A DNA stretch of 64,000 nt from Bradyrhizobium sp. AZCC 1610 (lineage in GTDB: Bacteria > Pseudomonadota > Alphaproteobacteria > Rhizobiales > Xanthobacteraceae). The notes below the pieces were generated by a model. The model was given only the letters and a program-made list of their open reading frames with translations, had not been told where the DNA came from and did not search any database. The position numbers and the translations under genes are program-made. Below are positions 1 through 9,140 of this stretch, one piece after another (position 1 is the first letter of the stretch; each line of letters begins with the position of its first letter). Location of the stretch: assembly GCF_036924515.1 (NCBI RefSeq), contig NZ_JAZHRR010000001.1, positions 7,225,001-7,289,000 on the forward strand, written 5' to 3'.

Positions 1-825
1 CAGGCCAAGCTCGACGAGATCAATGCCGACGCCGGCTGGATCTTCAAGAAGGGCGCGATCGACTTCGCCGGCGGCACCGTGGTGCACATCAACGCCGGTA
101 TCGCCGGTCTGGTCGGTGCGCTGCTGATCGGCAAGCGCGTCGGTTACGGCAAGGAGCTGATGGCTCCGCACTCGCTGACCATGACCATGATCGGCGCTTC
201 GCTGCTCTGGGTCGGCTGGTTCGGCTTCAACGCCGGATCGAACCTCGAGGCCTCCGGCGGCGCCGCGCTCGCCATGACCAACTCCTTCGTTGCAACCGCA
301 GCCGCGGCGCTGGCCTGGATGTTCGCGGAATGGATCGTCAAGGGTCATCCTTCCGTGCTCGGCGCGTTGTCGGGTGCGGTGGCAGGCCTCGTGGCGGTCA
401 CGCCTGCGGCCGGCTATTCCGGTCCGATGGGCGCGATCGTGCTCGGTCTCGTGGTCGGCGTCGTCTGCCTGTTCTTCTGCACCGTGGTGAAGAACTCGCT
501 CGGCTATGACGACTCGCTCGACGTGTTCGGCGTGCACTGCGTCGGCGGCATCGTCGGCGCACTCGGCACCGGCATCCTGGTGAATCCGGCGCTTGGCGGC
601 ACCGGCGTCATGGACTACGCCGCCGGCAAGATCGCCGACTACGACTTCGTTGCGCAGATGACCTCGCAGTTCTGGGGCGTCTGCACCACGCTGGTGTGGT
701 CGGGCATCGGTTCGGCGATCCTGTTCAAGGTCGTCGACGTCATCGTCGGCCTGCGCGTCAACGTCGAAACCGAGCGTGAAGGCCTCGACGTCACCGAGCA
801 CACGGAGCGCGCTTACAACATGTAG
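1..825 (+). CDS. amtB: Ammonium transporter AmtB, 3' part
   Basis: Inner-membrane ammonium channel of the Amt/Rh family; the frame is already open at base 1, so the 5' end lies outside the window and 274 residues are visible. Near the edge the protein reads DFAGGTVVHINAG, the Amt signature that carries the first pore histidine, and later DSLDVFGVHCVGG carries the second, so both pore histidines are present. Several hydrophobic helices follow and the gene ends in a charged cytosolic tail (VNVETEREGLDVTEHTERAY), the part that in this family contacts the PII protein GlnK. A strong terminator follows 80 bp downstream. GlnK would be expected upstream but cannot be seen. Confidence 0.96.
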   Translation, partial: QAKLDEINADAGWIFKKGAIDFAGGTVVHINAGIAGLVGALLIGKRVGYGKELMAPHSLTMTMIGASLLWVGWFGFNAGSNLEASGGAALAMTNSFVATAAAALAWMFAEWIVKGHPSVLGALSGAVAGLVAVTPAAGYSGPMGAIVLGLVVGVVCLFFCTVVKNSLGYDDSLDVFGVHCVGGIVGALGTGILVNPALGGTGVMDYAAGKIADYDFVAQMTSQFWGVCTTLVWSGIGSAILFKVVDVIVGLRVNVETEREGLDVTEHTERAYNM

Positions 826-906
826 GTTCTCCCGGGGCGCGATCCCCAAGGGGTCGCACCCACAACTCCGGTTCGGGCACATACCCGGCAATGCCCTGAC
901 CGTTGA

Positions 907-941
907 GGGGCTCCAGCGCAAGTTGGAGCCCCTTTCTTTTT
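907..941 (+). terminator. Rho-independent terminator of amtB
   Basis: A perfect 9-bp stem (GGGGCTCCA at 907-915, TGGAGCCCC at 924-932) with an 8-nt loop is followed by a T-rich tail (tttcttttt). It lies 80 bp after the amtB stop and before the next gene on the same strand, so it should end the amtB transcript. Confidence 0.85.
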
Positions 942-1009
942 GGCGAAAAGGGTTTGCCAAACCGGGCGCGATCCGTCGAAATGCCGGCAACAGCACAGGG
1001 AGAAGCGCC

Positions 1010-1417
1010 ATGAAACTCGAAGGCGGATGTTATTGCGGCAAGGTGCGCTATGTCGCTGAGGGCGAGCCGATGATGAAGGCGCAGTGCCACTGCCGGGAGT
1101 GCCAGTACATCTCGGGCGGCTCGACCAACATGTTCCTGCTGATGCCGGTCGCCGGCTTCAAGTATACCGGGCAAGCTCCCAAGCAATTCACCCGCGCCGA
1201 CCTGGAACGCGCGGTGACGCGGGAATTCTGCGCCGAATGCGGCACGCACGTTGTAACGCGCCCGCCGGGACTGCCCGCCGTGGTCGTCAAGGTTGGCACG
1301 CTCGATGATCCCAGCCTGTTCGGCGAACCGCAGATTGCGATCTACACCATCGACAAGCAGCCCTACCACCACGTGCCCGAGGGCATGCCGGCTTTCGAGC
1401 GGCTTCCGCAGCGGTAG
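1010..1417 (+). CDS. GFA / CENP-V domain protein
   Basis: A 135-residue zinc-binding protein of the GFA family, named after glutathione-dependent formaldehyde-activating enzyme; most members have no proven reaction. The zinc ligands are visible: C7 and C9 (GGCYCG), C26, C28 and C31 (CHCREC) and C74 and C77 (CAECGTH). The ATG at 1010 was chosen because it sits 7 bp behind AGGGAG and the domain begins at residue 4; longer in-frame versions would run back across the amtB terminator. It appears to be monocistronic. True formaldehyde activity is only a family name here. Confidence 0.85.
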   Translation: MKLEGGCYCGKVRYVAEGEPMMKAQCHCRECQYISGGSTNMFLLMPVAGFKYTGQAPKQFTRADLERAVTREFCAECGTHVVTRPPGLPAVVVKVGTLDDPSLFGEPQIAIYTIDKQPYHHVPEGMPAFERLPQR

Positions 1418-1490
1418 CGCAGTTCCGAACCCTCGCCATCCGAGCGGTCGAAACCCACAAATCGATCAAAATCGCCGCCGGCGCCGATGG

Positions 1491-1505
1491 TTAATCGCGT
1501 CTTAA
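1491..1505 (+). promoter_or_regulatory. CtrA-type binding site upstream of dapC-ftsK
   Basis: TTAA-TCGCGTC-TTAA matches the full CtrA consensus TTAA-N7-TTAA exactly. It lies 85 bp before the dapC start in the 173-bp gap after the GFA gene. CtrA is the cell-cycle master regulator of alphaproteobacteria, and ftsK, the second gene of the unit, is a division gene. Binding is inferred from the motif alone. Confidence 0.6.
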
Positions 1506-1590
1506 CCTCGCCGTATCTATGGTGGTTTGATGTGTTTCCGGTCGGAGGTTTGGTCCCTCGACCGCTATTGAAAGTGCTGGCGTTTCAGAC

Positions 1591-2814
1591 ATGGCGATGA
1601 CTGCTTCTTCCGGCGTGGCGCAGGGCGCCGGCAGCGTACCTGCCGGTCAGGCCGAGCGTTCGCCTTTTCTACGCACGACCGAGTTGCTGGCTCCTTACCA
1701 GCCCGCCAAGCCATTGATTACGCTGTCATTGGGCGAGCCGCAGCACCCTGTGCCGGATTTTGTCGGGCCGGTTCTGGCGAAGCACATTGCTGATTTCGGC
1801 CGCTATCCCCTCGCCAGGGGCATCGAGCCGTTCCGGCGCGCGGCAGCGAACTGGCTGTCGACCCGGTTCCAACTGCCGCGGCCGATCGATCCCGAGAGCG
1901 AAATCCTGGTGCTGAGCGGCAGCCGCGAGGGGCTGTTTTTCGCGGCGATCACCGCCGCCCGTTATGTTGGCCCGCGCAAGGGCAGGCCCGCGATCCTGAT
2001 GCCCAACCCGTTTTATCCGGCCTATGGCGCGGGCGCCCGCGCCGCCGGTTGCGAACTGGTCTACCTGCCGACCACGCTCGCCAACGGATTTTTGCCGGAT
2101 CTCGATGCACTCGACGATGCGACGCTGGCCCGGACCGTTGCGATTTTCATCGCCTCGCCCGCCAATCCGCAAGGCGCCGTCGCCTCGCACGACTACTTCA
2201 CGCGGCTGAAAAAACTCGCCGACCGCCATGGCTTCATGATCCTGAGCGACGAGTGCTATTCGGAAATCTACACCAGGCAAGCGCCGGGCAGCGCGCTCGA
2301 ATGTGCCGGGCCTGACTTCGCCAATGTCGTTGCGTTCCAGTCGCTGTCGAAGCGCTCGAACCTGCCCGGCATGCGCGTCGGCTTTGCCGCCGGCGATCGC
2401 AAGTTTCTCGCGGCCTTTCACGAATTGCGCAACGTCGCGGCCCCCCAGGTGCCGGTGCCGCTGCAGCACGTCGCGGTCGCCGCCTATAGCGACGAGGCGC
2501 ATGTCGAAGAAAACCGCAGGCTTTACCGCATCAAGTTCGATCTCGCCGACCAGATTCTCGGCAGCCGTTACGGCTATGTGCGGCCCGCCGGCGGCTTCTG
2601 CGTCTGGCTCGACGTCTCCGAGCAAGGCGGCGACGAGGCGACGGCGGTGAAACTCTATCGGGATGCGGGCGTCCGCGTGATCCCCGGCAGCTATCTGTCG
2701 CGGCCGCAGAACGATGGCTTCAACCCCGGCGCGGGCTACATCCGCCTCGCGCTGGTCTCCGACAGTGAATCAACGGCCGAGGCACTGCACCGGCTGGTCG
2801 AAATTCTGGATTAA
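1591..2814 (+). CDS. dapC: Succinyldiaminopimelate transaminase (DapC-like)
   Basis: PLP-dependent class I/II aminotransferase of 407 residues, likely converting N-succinyl-2-amino-6-oxopimelate to N-succinyl-LL-diaminopimelate in lysine and peptidoglycan precursor synthesis. The PLP lysine is about K254 in [15 protein letters not shown], a form of the motif I associate with DapC; SPANPQGA and SDECYSEIY are the other fold-type I signatures. The substrate is inferred from that motif. The ATG at 1591 has a weak ribosome site; a second ATG follows at 1597. ftsK begins 13 bp after the stop, so the two are probably co-transcribed from a promoter next to the CtrA-type box. Confidence 0.8.
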   Translation: MAMTASSGVAQGAGSVPAGQAERSPFLRTTELLAPYQPAKPLITLSLGEPQHPVPDFVGPVLAKHIADFGRYPLARGIEPFRRAAANWLSTRFQLPRPIDPESEILVLSGSREGLFFAAITAARYVGPRKGRPAILMPNPFYPAYGAGARAAGCELVYLPTTLANGFLPDLDALDDATLARTVAIFIASPANPQGAVASHDYFTRLKKLADRHGFMILSDECYSEIYTRQAPGSALECAGPDFANVVAFQSLSKRSNLPGMRVGFAAGDRKFLAAFHELRNVAAPQVPVPLQHVAVAAYSDEAHVEENRRLYRIKFDLADQILGSRYGYVRPAGGFCVWLDVSEQGGDEATAVKLYRDAGVRVIPGSYLSRPQNDGFNPGAGYIRLALVSDSESTAEALHRLVEILD

Positions 2815-2827
2815 TCGCAGGGCCCCC

Positions 2828-5269
2828 ATGAGCATGCCAGCGATCGAACGTGTCATTCCCCTGGTCGGCCATCTGCCGGTCTCAATCCGCGACGCCCTCG
2901 CACGGCGCCTGCGCGAGCTTGCCGGCTTGAGCCTGATCGCGCTGTCCGGCGTGGCGGCGGCGGCGTTGATGACGTGGTCGGTACAGGACCCGAGCCTGAG
3001 CCACGCGACTTCGCGTCCGATCCGTAATGTTCTCGGCTACCCCGGCGCGATCGGCGCCGACCTCCTGATGCAGATCCTCGGCCTCGGCGCGATCATGCTG
3101 ATCCTCCCCGTCGCGGTGTGGGGCTGGCGTATGCTGACCCATCGCACCTTCGACCGCGAAGCGCTCCGGCTTGGATGCTGGATTCTCTGCACGGTGATCG
3201 CAGCGGGTTTTGCAAGCTGCTGGCCGCATGGCGGCGCGTGGGCGCTGCCGACCGGCCTTGGCGGCGTCGTCGGCGACGCGCTGGTGCGGGCGCCGGCCGT
3301 GGTGTTCGGTCCGGCCGGCTTCACCTATCGTCTCGTGCTCGGTATCATCCTGTTCGCGGCGATGTGCGCGGCCTTCCTGTTTGCCAGCGGCTGGGGCTCG
3401 CGCCCGAGAGATGAAGAGCTGACACCGATCGAGGACGATGATACGCCCTTCGAGGAAGAAGGGGATAGCAGTTCGGTTTCGCTCGGATGGGTTTATCACG
3501 CGCTGATGAGCGCGAAGGCGCGGGTCGCCTGGCTGATGAGCGCGGCCTATCGATCGCTGGTGTCGAGTTCGCCGCCGCCTCGCACGGCCTCGTTCGAGCG
3601 GCAGGAACCGAGCCTCCGCGGCCGCGCTGCGCCGGCACTGGCCCCGCGGGAAGCGGAATTCGAGGACGAGGAAGAAGAGGAAGACGAGGACGAGGAAGTC
3701 CCGGCCGCTCGCGCTCCGCGCAAGAAGGCCGCGCCGCGTGCGGCGGCGCGCAAATCCGAGAGATTCGAACTGCCTTCGGTCTCGGTGCTCACGGCGCCCA
3801 AGGCGTCGGACCGGCAGCCGCTCAACAAGGCCGAACTGGAGGCCAATTCACGCGCGCTGGAAGGCGTGCTCGGCGATTTCGGCGTCCGCGGCGAGATCGT
3901 CAAGGCCAATCCCGGCCCGGTCGTGACGCTCTACGAACTCGAACCCGCACCGGGCATCAAGTCTTCGCGCGTGATCGGCCTTGCCGACGATATCGCCCGC
4001 TCGATGAGCGCGCTCTCAGCGCGCGTCGCCGTGGTCGCCGGCCGCAACGCCATCGGTATCGAACTGCCGAATGCGCATCGCGAAAAAGTTTACTTGCGCG
4101 AATTGCTGACCACGAAGGACGAGTCGCACGCGAAGCTGCCGCTCTGCCTTGGCAAGAACATCGGCGGCGAATCCATCATCATCGACCTCGCGCGCACGCC
4201 GCATATGCTGATCGCCGGTACCACCGGCTCCGGCAAATCGGTCGCGATCAACACCATGATCCTGAGCCTGGTCTACCGCTTGCGGCCGGATCAGTGCCGC
4301 CTGATCATGGTCGATCCGAAAATGCTCGAACTCTCCGTCTACGACGGCATCCCTCATCTGCTGACGCCGGTCGTGACCGATCCGAAAAAAGCGGTGGTCG
4401 CGCTGAAATGGGCCGTCCGCGAGATGGAAGAGCGCTACAAGAAAATGGCCAAGCTCGGCGTGCGCAACATCGACGGCTACAACCAGCGCCTCGTCGAAGC
4501 CAAGGGCAAGGGCGAAGATCTGACGCGCACGGTGCATACCGGCTTCGACAAGGAAACCGGCAAGGCGATCTACGAGGAAGAGAAGCTCGACCTCGAACCG
4601 CTGCCCTATATCGTCATCATCGTCGACGAAATGGCCGACCTGATGATGGTGGCCGGCAAGGATATCGAAGGCGCGGTGCAGCGCCTCGCCCAGATGGCGC
4701 GCGCCGCCGGTCTGCACGTCATCCTCGCAACCCAGCGGCCCTCGGTCGACGTCATCACCGGCACCATCAAGGCGAACTTCCCGACCCGCATCTCGTTTCA
4801 GGTCACCTCGAAAATCGACAGCCGCACCATCCTCGGCGAAATGGGCGCCGAGCAACTGCTCGGGCAGGGCGACATGCTTTATATGGCCGGCGGCGGACGC
4901 ATCAGCCGCGTGCACGGACCGTTCGTCTCCGACGAGGAAGTCGAAAAGGTCGTGCGCCATCTCAAGACGCAAGGCCAGCCGGAATATCTGGAAGCGGTCA
5001 CGGCCGAAGAGCCGACCGACGAGGACGGCGCGGTGTTCGATTCCACCGGCATGGGCGGCGATGGCGGCGGCGACCTGTTCTCGCAGGCGGTTGCGATCGT
5101 CAAGCGCGACCGCAAGGCCTCGACTTCCTACATTCAGCGCCGGCTGCAAATCGGCTATAACCGTGCCGCCTCGTTGATGGAGCGGATGGAACTCGAAGGC
5201 ATCGTCGGGCAGGCGAATCACGCCGGCAAGCGCGAAATTCTGGTCGCGGAGGAAGAGGGCGGCTTCTAG
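2828..5269 (+). CDS. ftsK: DNA translocase FtsK
   Basis: Septal DNA pump (813 residues) that clears and sorts chromosome termini during division. The N-terminus has four hydrophobic segments (about residues 31-50, 75-95, 113-130, 162-185) that anchor it at the septum. A linker follows with a dense acidic run near 277-291 and an Ala/Arg/Lys stretch. The motor has Walker A ([10 protein letters not shown], about 461-470) and Walker B ([13 protein letters not shown], about 593). The last ~65 residues form the winged-helix gamma domain ([22 protein letters not shown]) that reads polarity sequences. The ATG at 2828 avoids overlap with dapC; ATG 2834 is an alternative. Confidence 0.97.
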   Translation: MSMPAIERVIPLVGHLPVSIRDALARRLRELAGLSLIALSGVAAAALMTWSVQDPSLSHATSRPIRNVLGYPGAIGADLLMQILGLGAIMLILPVAVWGWRMLTHRTFDREALRLGCWILCTVIAAGFASCWPHGGAWALPTGLGGVVGDALVRAPAVVFGPAGFTYRLVLGIILFAAMCAAFLFASGWGSRPRDEELTPIEDDDTPFEEEGDSSSVSLGWVYHALMSAKARVAWLMSAAYRSLVSSSPPPRTASFERQEPSLRGRAAPALAPREAEFEDEEEEEDEDEEVPAARAPRKKAAPRAAARKSERFELPSVSVLTAPKASDRQPLNKAELEANSRALEGVLGDFGVRGEIVKANPGPVVTLYELEPAPGIKSSRVIGLADDIARSMSALSARVAVVAGRNAIGIELPNAHREKVYLRELLTTKDESHAKLPLCLGKNIGGESIIIDLARTPHMLIAGTTGSGKSVAINTMILSLVYRLRPDQCRLIMVDPKMLELSVYDGIPHLLTPVVTDPKKAVVALKWAVREMEERYKKMAKLGVRNIDGYNQRLVEAKGKGEDLTRTVHTGFDKETGKAIYEEEKLDLEPLPYIVIIVDEMADLMMVAGKDIEGAVQRLAQMARAAGLHVILATQRPSVDVITGTIKANFPTRISFQVTSKIDSRTILGEMGAEQLLGQGDMLYMAGGGRISRVHGPFVSDEEVEKVVRHLKTQGQPEYLEAVTAEEPTDEDGAVFDSTGMGGDGGGDLFSQAVAIVKRDRKASTSYIQRRLQIGYNRAASLMERMELEGIVGQANHAGKREILVAEEEGGF

Positions 5270-5404
5270 ATTGCGGCGCCAAAGGGCGCCAAAGGTGGAT
5301 TCGGCGTAACGATTTTCACGGAAAAACGATATCTCCTTTGGTCGAAAGCACGATAAAATGGCTGGCAGCGGGATGCCTCGTCGAATAGAGATCCGAAATA
5401 CCTG

Positions 5405-6214
5405 ATGACACAACAATCCACCCATCGCGGGCTGCGCTCCGGACTGGCCCTTTTGATCGCCACGTCCATCGCAGCCTTCGCGACGCCGGCTCTCTCGCAG
5501 ACCGTGCCGGTTCCGAAGCCCGCGCCCAAGACCCGCGACGGCGGCGTGCAGATGAGCGCGCAGGACAACAAGGGGCCGATGACCACCGGCGCCACCCAGG
5601 CGCCGCCGAACCCGGTGATTCCCGATCCGCACCGCAATGTGCCCGCCAATATTTTTGCAACCTTCGACGCCAGCCAGAAGGCGCAGGCTGCCCGGGTGAG
5701 CTCCTATTTGTCCTCCCTGCAGACGCTGGTCGGAAATTTCGTCCAGGTCGGTCCCGACGGCAGCAAGACCAAGGGAGATTTCTACATCCAGAAGCCCGGC
5801 AAGGTGCGATTCGAGTACGATGCGCCCAGCCCGATCGCGATCATCGCCGACGGATCGTCGCTGGCGGTCCGCGACACAAAGCTTGCGACCCAGGACATCT
5901 ATCCGCTGTCGCAGACGCCGCTGCGCTTCCTGCTGTCGGACCGGATCGATCTGCTAAAGGACACCAACGTCGTCAACGTCATGGCCGATGACGTCTACAT
6001 CAGCGTCACCATCGAGGAGAAGCAGGCCCTGATCGGCACCAGCCGGCTGATGCTGATGGTCGGCACGAAGGACGGCCAGCTCAAGCAATGGACCGTGACC
6101 GATCCGCAGGGCTACGACACCACGGTTGCGGTCTACAATCTGGACTCGACCAGGAAGGTCGACCCCGGCCTCTTCAAGATCGACTTCACCAACTACACTA
6201 ACCCGGCGAACTGA
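5405..6214 (+). CDS. lolA: LolA-like outer-membrane lipoprotein carrier
   Basis: Periplasmic protein of 269 residues with a clear signal peptide (about 1-32, ending in PALSQ), a proline-rich spacer to about residue 75, and a LolA-type domain (SYLSSLQTLVGNFVQ, GDFYIQKPGKVRFEYD, LKQWTVTDPQGYDTTVAVYN). LolA shuttles lipoproteins from the inner membrane to the outer membrane. It lies 135 bp after ftsK, an order also seen in other proteobacteria. The spacer makes it longer than the ~200 residues usual for LolA. The gap from ftsK has a GGCGCC hairpin but no T-tail, so read-through is possible. Confidence 0.85.
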   Translation: MTQQSTHRGLRSGLALLIATSIAAFATPALSQTVPVPKPAPKTRDGGVQMSAQDNKGPMTTGATQAPPNPVIPDPHRNVPANIFATFDASQKAQAARVSSYLSSLQTLVGNFVQVGPDGSKTKGDFYIQKPGKVRFEYDAPSPIAIIADGSSLAVRDTKLATQDIYPLSQTPLRFLLSDRIDLLKDTNVVNVMADDVYISVTIEEKQALIGTSRLMLMVGTKDGQLKQWTVTDPQGYDTTVAVYNLDSTRKVDPGLFKIDFTNYTNPAN

Positions 6215-6288
6215 ACGGCGCGCCTTCTCCATTGTTTCTGTGGAGAGGCGGAAATCCGCGCCGGCAACCGTGGTAATACACGGTCCTC

Positions 6289-7104
6289 ATGCGTTTTTCC
6301 CTGACAACGTGGAATATCAATTCGGTGCGCCTGCGCATCGACATCGTCGCCAAATTCCTCAAATCGGCACGCCCGGACGTGCTGTGCCTGCAGGAAACAA
6401 AATGCATCGACGACGCTTTCCCGCTGAAGCGATTCAAGCGTCTCGGCTATGAGCATGTCGCGCTGAACGGGCAGAAGGGTTATCACGGCGTCGCCATCGT
6501 CTCGAAACTGCCCTTCGAGGCCACCGATATCAGAACCTTCTGCGACAAGATCGATTCGCGCCACATCTCGGTGGCGTTCGGCGAGAAGGCGCAACTCGCA
6601 AAACCGCTCGTGCTGCACAATTTCTACGTTCCGGCCGGCGGCGACATTCCCGATCCCGCACTCAATCCGAAGTTCGATCACAAGCTGAAATTTCTCGACG
6701 AGATGAAGGCGTGCGAACCACTGCATCCGCGCGGCGACGACCGGCATATCCTGGTCGGCGACCTCAATGTCGCTCCATATGAGAACGACGTGTGGTCGCA
6801 CAAGCAGCTCCTGAAGGTCGTCTCGCACACGCCGATCGAATGCGAGAAGCTGCTGGCGGCGCAGACCCATGGCGAATGGTTCGACGTCGCGCGCGAGCGG
6901 ATTCCGCTTTCGGAAAAGGTCTATACGTGGTGGAGCTACCGCGCCGCCGACTGGACGGTGGGCGATCGCGGCCGGCGGCTCGACCACATCTGGGTCTCGC
7001 GCGCGCTGAAGGACAGCGTCAGCGATTTCAAGATTGCCCGCGACGCCCGCGGCTGGGAGCGTCCGTCCGACCACGTGCCGGTGACGGTGACGCTGGAAGT
7101 GTAG
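6289..7104 (+). CDS. xth: Exodeoxyribonuclease III
   Basis: Mg-dependent AP endonuclease and 3'-5' exonuclease of base excision repair, 271 residues, standard length. The endonuclease/exonuclease/phosphatase fold is marked by TTWNINSVRLR at the start, the metal-binding glutamate E36 in LQETKC, GDLNVAPYENDVW in the middle and the catalytic C-terminal SDHVPV. It starts 74 bp after the LolA-like gene and its stop lies only 3 bp from the stop of the convergent gene on the other strand. Confidence 0.94.
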   Translation: MRFSLTTWNINSVRLRIDIVAKFLKSARPDVLCLQETKCIDDAFPLKRFKRLGYEHVALNGQKGYHGVAIVSKLPFEATDIRTFCDKIDSRHISVAFGEKAQLAKPLVLHNFYVPAGGDIPDPALNPKFDHKLKFLDEMKACEPLHPRGDDRHILVGDLNVAPYENDVWSHKQLLKVVSHTPIECEKLLAAQTHGEWFDVARERIPLSEKVYTWWSYRAADWTVGDRGRRLDHIWVSRALKDSVSDFKIARDARGWERPSDHVPVTVTLEV

Positions 7105-7107
7105 CGA

Positions 7108-7548
7108 TCAAATACTAAGCTTGGCGCCGGCCATCAGAATATCGCTGGCGAGCTGGCTGGTGCGGGTGGCGAGTTCGTCGCGCAGGCGGCGCGCTGCGCC
7201 GGGATCGCTTTCGAGCACGCGTTGAAACAGGCTGCGCGCCACCCGGATGACCGAGGAATGATCAAGCGCGACCGCGCTGGACGGCCGCTTCATCGCAACG
7301 ATCAGCGCCAGTTCGCCGATCAGGGCACCGGGGCCCGCAACGACTTCGGCGCCGCCGTCCTCGACGCGGATCGTGCCGCGTTGAACGATATAGCCGGCAT
7401 CCGCCTCGTCGCCGGCGTTGAACAGATAATCGCCGGGCGAGAAATCGCGCTGCTCCGAGCCGATCGCCAGCATGCGCAGCGCCGTCGTTCCCAACAGGCG
7501 CAATGTCGGGACCCGCTCGAGCAGGGCTACATCATCTTCGATCGACAT
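7108..7548 (-). CDS. Cyclic nucleotide-binding domain protein
   Basis: A 146-residue protein made almost wholly of one cNMP-binding domain of the Crp/cAMP-kinase fold: SPGDYLFNAGDEADAGYIVQRG forms the first beta-roll and GALIGELALIV...KRPSSAVAL is the phosphate-binding cassette with the conserved Glu and Arg. There is no C-terminal helix-turn-helix, so it is not a Crp-type transcription factor; it may sense a cyclic nucleotide and act through a partner. It lies 51 bp downstream of the response regulator stop on the same strand, suggesting a shared transcript in the order regulator then sensor. Confidence 0.8.
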   Translation of the reverse strand: MSIEDDVALLERVPTLRLLGTTALRMLAIGSEQRDFSPGDYLFNAGDEADAGYIVQRGTIRVEDGGAEVVAGPGALIGELALIVAMKRPSSAVALDHSSVIRVARSLFQRVLESDPGAARRLRDELATRTSQLASDILMAGAKLSI

Positions 7549-7599
7549 GGATCTGTGACCGGGATGCGCGAAAATTACGAATCGTGGCTGCGAATCGTA

Positions 7600-8286
7600 T
7601 CACGGCACCAGCTTGTAGCCACCGGCTTCCGTCACCAGGATTTCCGGATTGGCCGCATCCTTCTCGATCTTCTGCCTGAGACGGTAGATATGGGTTTCCA
7701 GCGTGTGCGTGGTGACGCCCGAATTGTAGCCCCAGACTTCCTGCAGCAACGTCTCGCGCGACACCGGCAACTGGCCGGCGCGATACAGGAAACGCAGGAT
7801 CGCGGTTTCCTTCTCGGTCAGCCGCACTTTCCTGGCATTGGCGGCGGTCAGCATCTTGGAGCCGGGCCTGAAGCTGTAGGGGCCGACGGAAAACACCGCG
7901 TCCTCGCTGGCCTCGTGCTGGCGGAGCTGTGCCCTGATCCGGGCGAGCAGGACGGCGAACCGGAACGGCTTTGCGACGTAATCATTGGCGCCCGATTCGA
8001 GCCCCAAAATGGTGTCCGAATCGGTGTCGTGGCCGGTCAGCATGATGATCGGTGCCTTGAAGCCGCCCTTGCGGAGGCTGCGCACGACTTCCCTTCCGTC
8101 GGTATCCGGCAAACCGACATCCATCAGCACCAGATCGGGGGAATTGGCTTTGGCGGCGCTGGCGCCCTTGGCCCCGGTATCGACCGCGGAAGCTTCGAAC
8201 TCCTCGTGCAGCGATAGTTGCTCGACCAGAGTGTCGCGCAGATCGGTGTCGTCATCCACGATCAGGATCTTGCGGGCATTGGGCAT
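7600..8286 (-). CDS. OmpR-family response regulator (CenR-like?)
   Basis: A 228-residue DNA-binding response regulator. The receiver domain covers about residues 6-120 with the acidic pair D11/D12, phospho-acceptor D56 (VLMDVGLPD), T84 and K106 (DYVAKPF). The winged-helix output domain covers about 133-228 (RETLLQEVWGYNSGVTTHTLETHIYRLRQK). The ATG at 8286 was chosen because the receiver fold begins at residue 6; the frame stays open upstream but codes nothing domain-like. No histidine kinase is adjacent. The receiver resembles what I recall of the envelope regulator CenR of rhizobia and Caulobacter, but that is memory, not alignment. Confidence 0.88.
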   Translation of the reverse strand: MPNARKILIVDDDTDLRDTLVEQLSLHEEFEASAVDTGAKGASAAKANSPDLVLMDVGLPDTDGREVVRSLRKGGFKAPIIMLTGHDTDSDTILGLESGANDYVAKPFRFAVLLARIRAQLRQHEASEDAVFSVGPYSFRPGSKMLTAANARKVRLTEKETAILRFLYRAGQLPVSRETLLQEVWGYNSGVTTHTLETHIYRLRQKIEKDAANPEILVTEAGGYKLVP

Positions 8287-8555
8287 AGGATACGATCCTC
8301 TTGAGGCAGGCGGCGGACACGAGTGAAAGCGTCTCAAGCCGGGTCTTGGTCGATGACAAACCTGATTCGCGGGCGAACTTCGCAAGCAAGCCAGGTCGTC
8401 AGGCACTGATTCGCATTGAGGTAAGAAATTGTTACAGATTCACAAGCCGAACCGCAGTCTATCCCAAATTTGAGGCCCGTTTGGATGAATGTCCTGTAAT
8501 GGCGTCAAATAGAACAATTGCGGCCGGGCAGGCAATCCCGGATTCGGGCATTGGC

Positions 8556-9125
8556 ATGGAAAGCAACGCTATTTCAATCACTTATAGGACAGATGCGCGT
8601 GATCGGGCGCTGACGGCAATTCGGGTCCACAGGGCTGCCGGCAACCCGCGCCGTGGCTGGCTGACAGCGGACGGCTGGACCGTGCCGGTGGCACTTGGCC
8701 GCGGCGGCATCCTCGCCAACAAACGGGAGGGCGACGGCGGCACCCCGAGGGGCACGTACCGTCCGCTGCAATTGTGGTGGCGCGCCGACCGCCATCCTCG
8801 GCCGCGGACCTATCTGCCGGTCCGGCCGATCCGGCCCGAAGACGCCTGGTGCGAGGACCCGCGGGACCGCCGTTACAATCAGCCCATTCGCCTGGTCCGG
8901 GATCAGGCCGGCGACCGGTTGACGCGCGAGGACCACCTCTACGATTTCATCGTCGAAATCGATCACAACGCCGGCCCACGAATCGCAGGTCGCGGCAGTG
9001 CCGTGTTCCTGCATCTGGCGCGCCCCAATTTCGCGCCGACGGCGGGGTGCGTTTCGATGACGAAATCCGCCATGCTGCGGCTGTTGCGGCGAATGGGCCC
9101 GCAGACGAAAATCATGATCGGCTGA
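8556..9125 (+). CDS. YkuD-type L,D-transpeptidase domain protein
   Basis: A protein of about 189 residues with a YkuD catalytic fold. H153 and C165 in FLHLARPNFAPTAGCVSM match the family's His...Gly-Cys active site; GRGGILANKREGDGGTPRGTY is the entry to the domain. L,D-transpeptidases cross-link peptidoglycan or attach proteins to it using an active cysteine. No signal peptide or membrane segment is visible from either candidate start (8556 or the in-frame ATG 8499), which is unusual for a periplasmic enzyme. The next gene begins 15 bp after the stop, so the two may be co-transcribed. The start is uncertain. Confidence 0.8.
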   Translation: MESNAISITYRTDARDRALTAIRVHRAAGNPRRGWLTADGWTVPVALGRGGILANKREGDGGTPRGTYRPLQLWWRADRHPRPRTYLPVRPIRPEDAWCEDPRDRRYNQPIRLVRDQAGDRLTREDHLYDFIVEIDHNAGPRIAGRGSAVFLHLARPNFAPTAGCVSMTKSAMLRLLRRMGPQTKIMIG

Positions 9126-9140
9126 TGGGGAATCAAAACA

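Noticed and set aside
3487..5160. Plus-strand frame of 557 codons inside ftsK
   Set aside because: Arg/Gly-rich out-of-frame translation of ftsK.
5277..5292. GGCGCC-AAAG-GGCGCC after ftsK as a terminator
   Set aside because: The stem is only 6 bp and no T-run follows.
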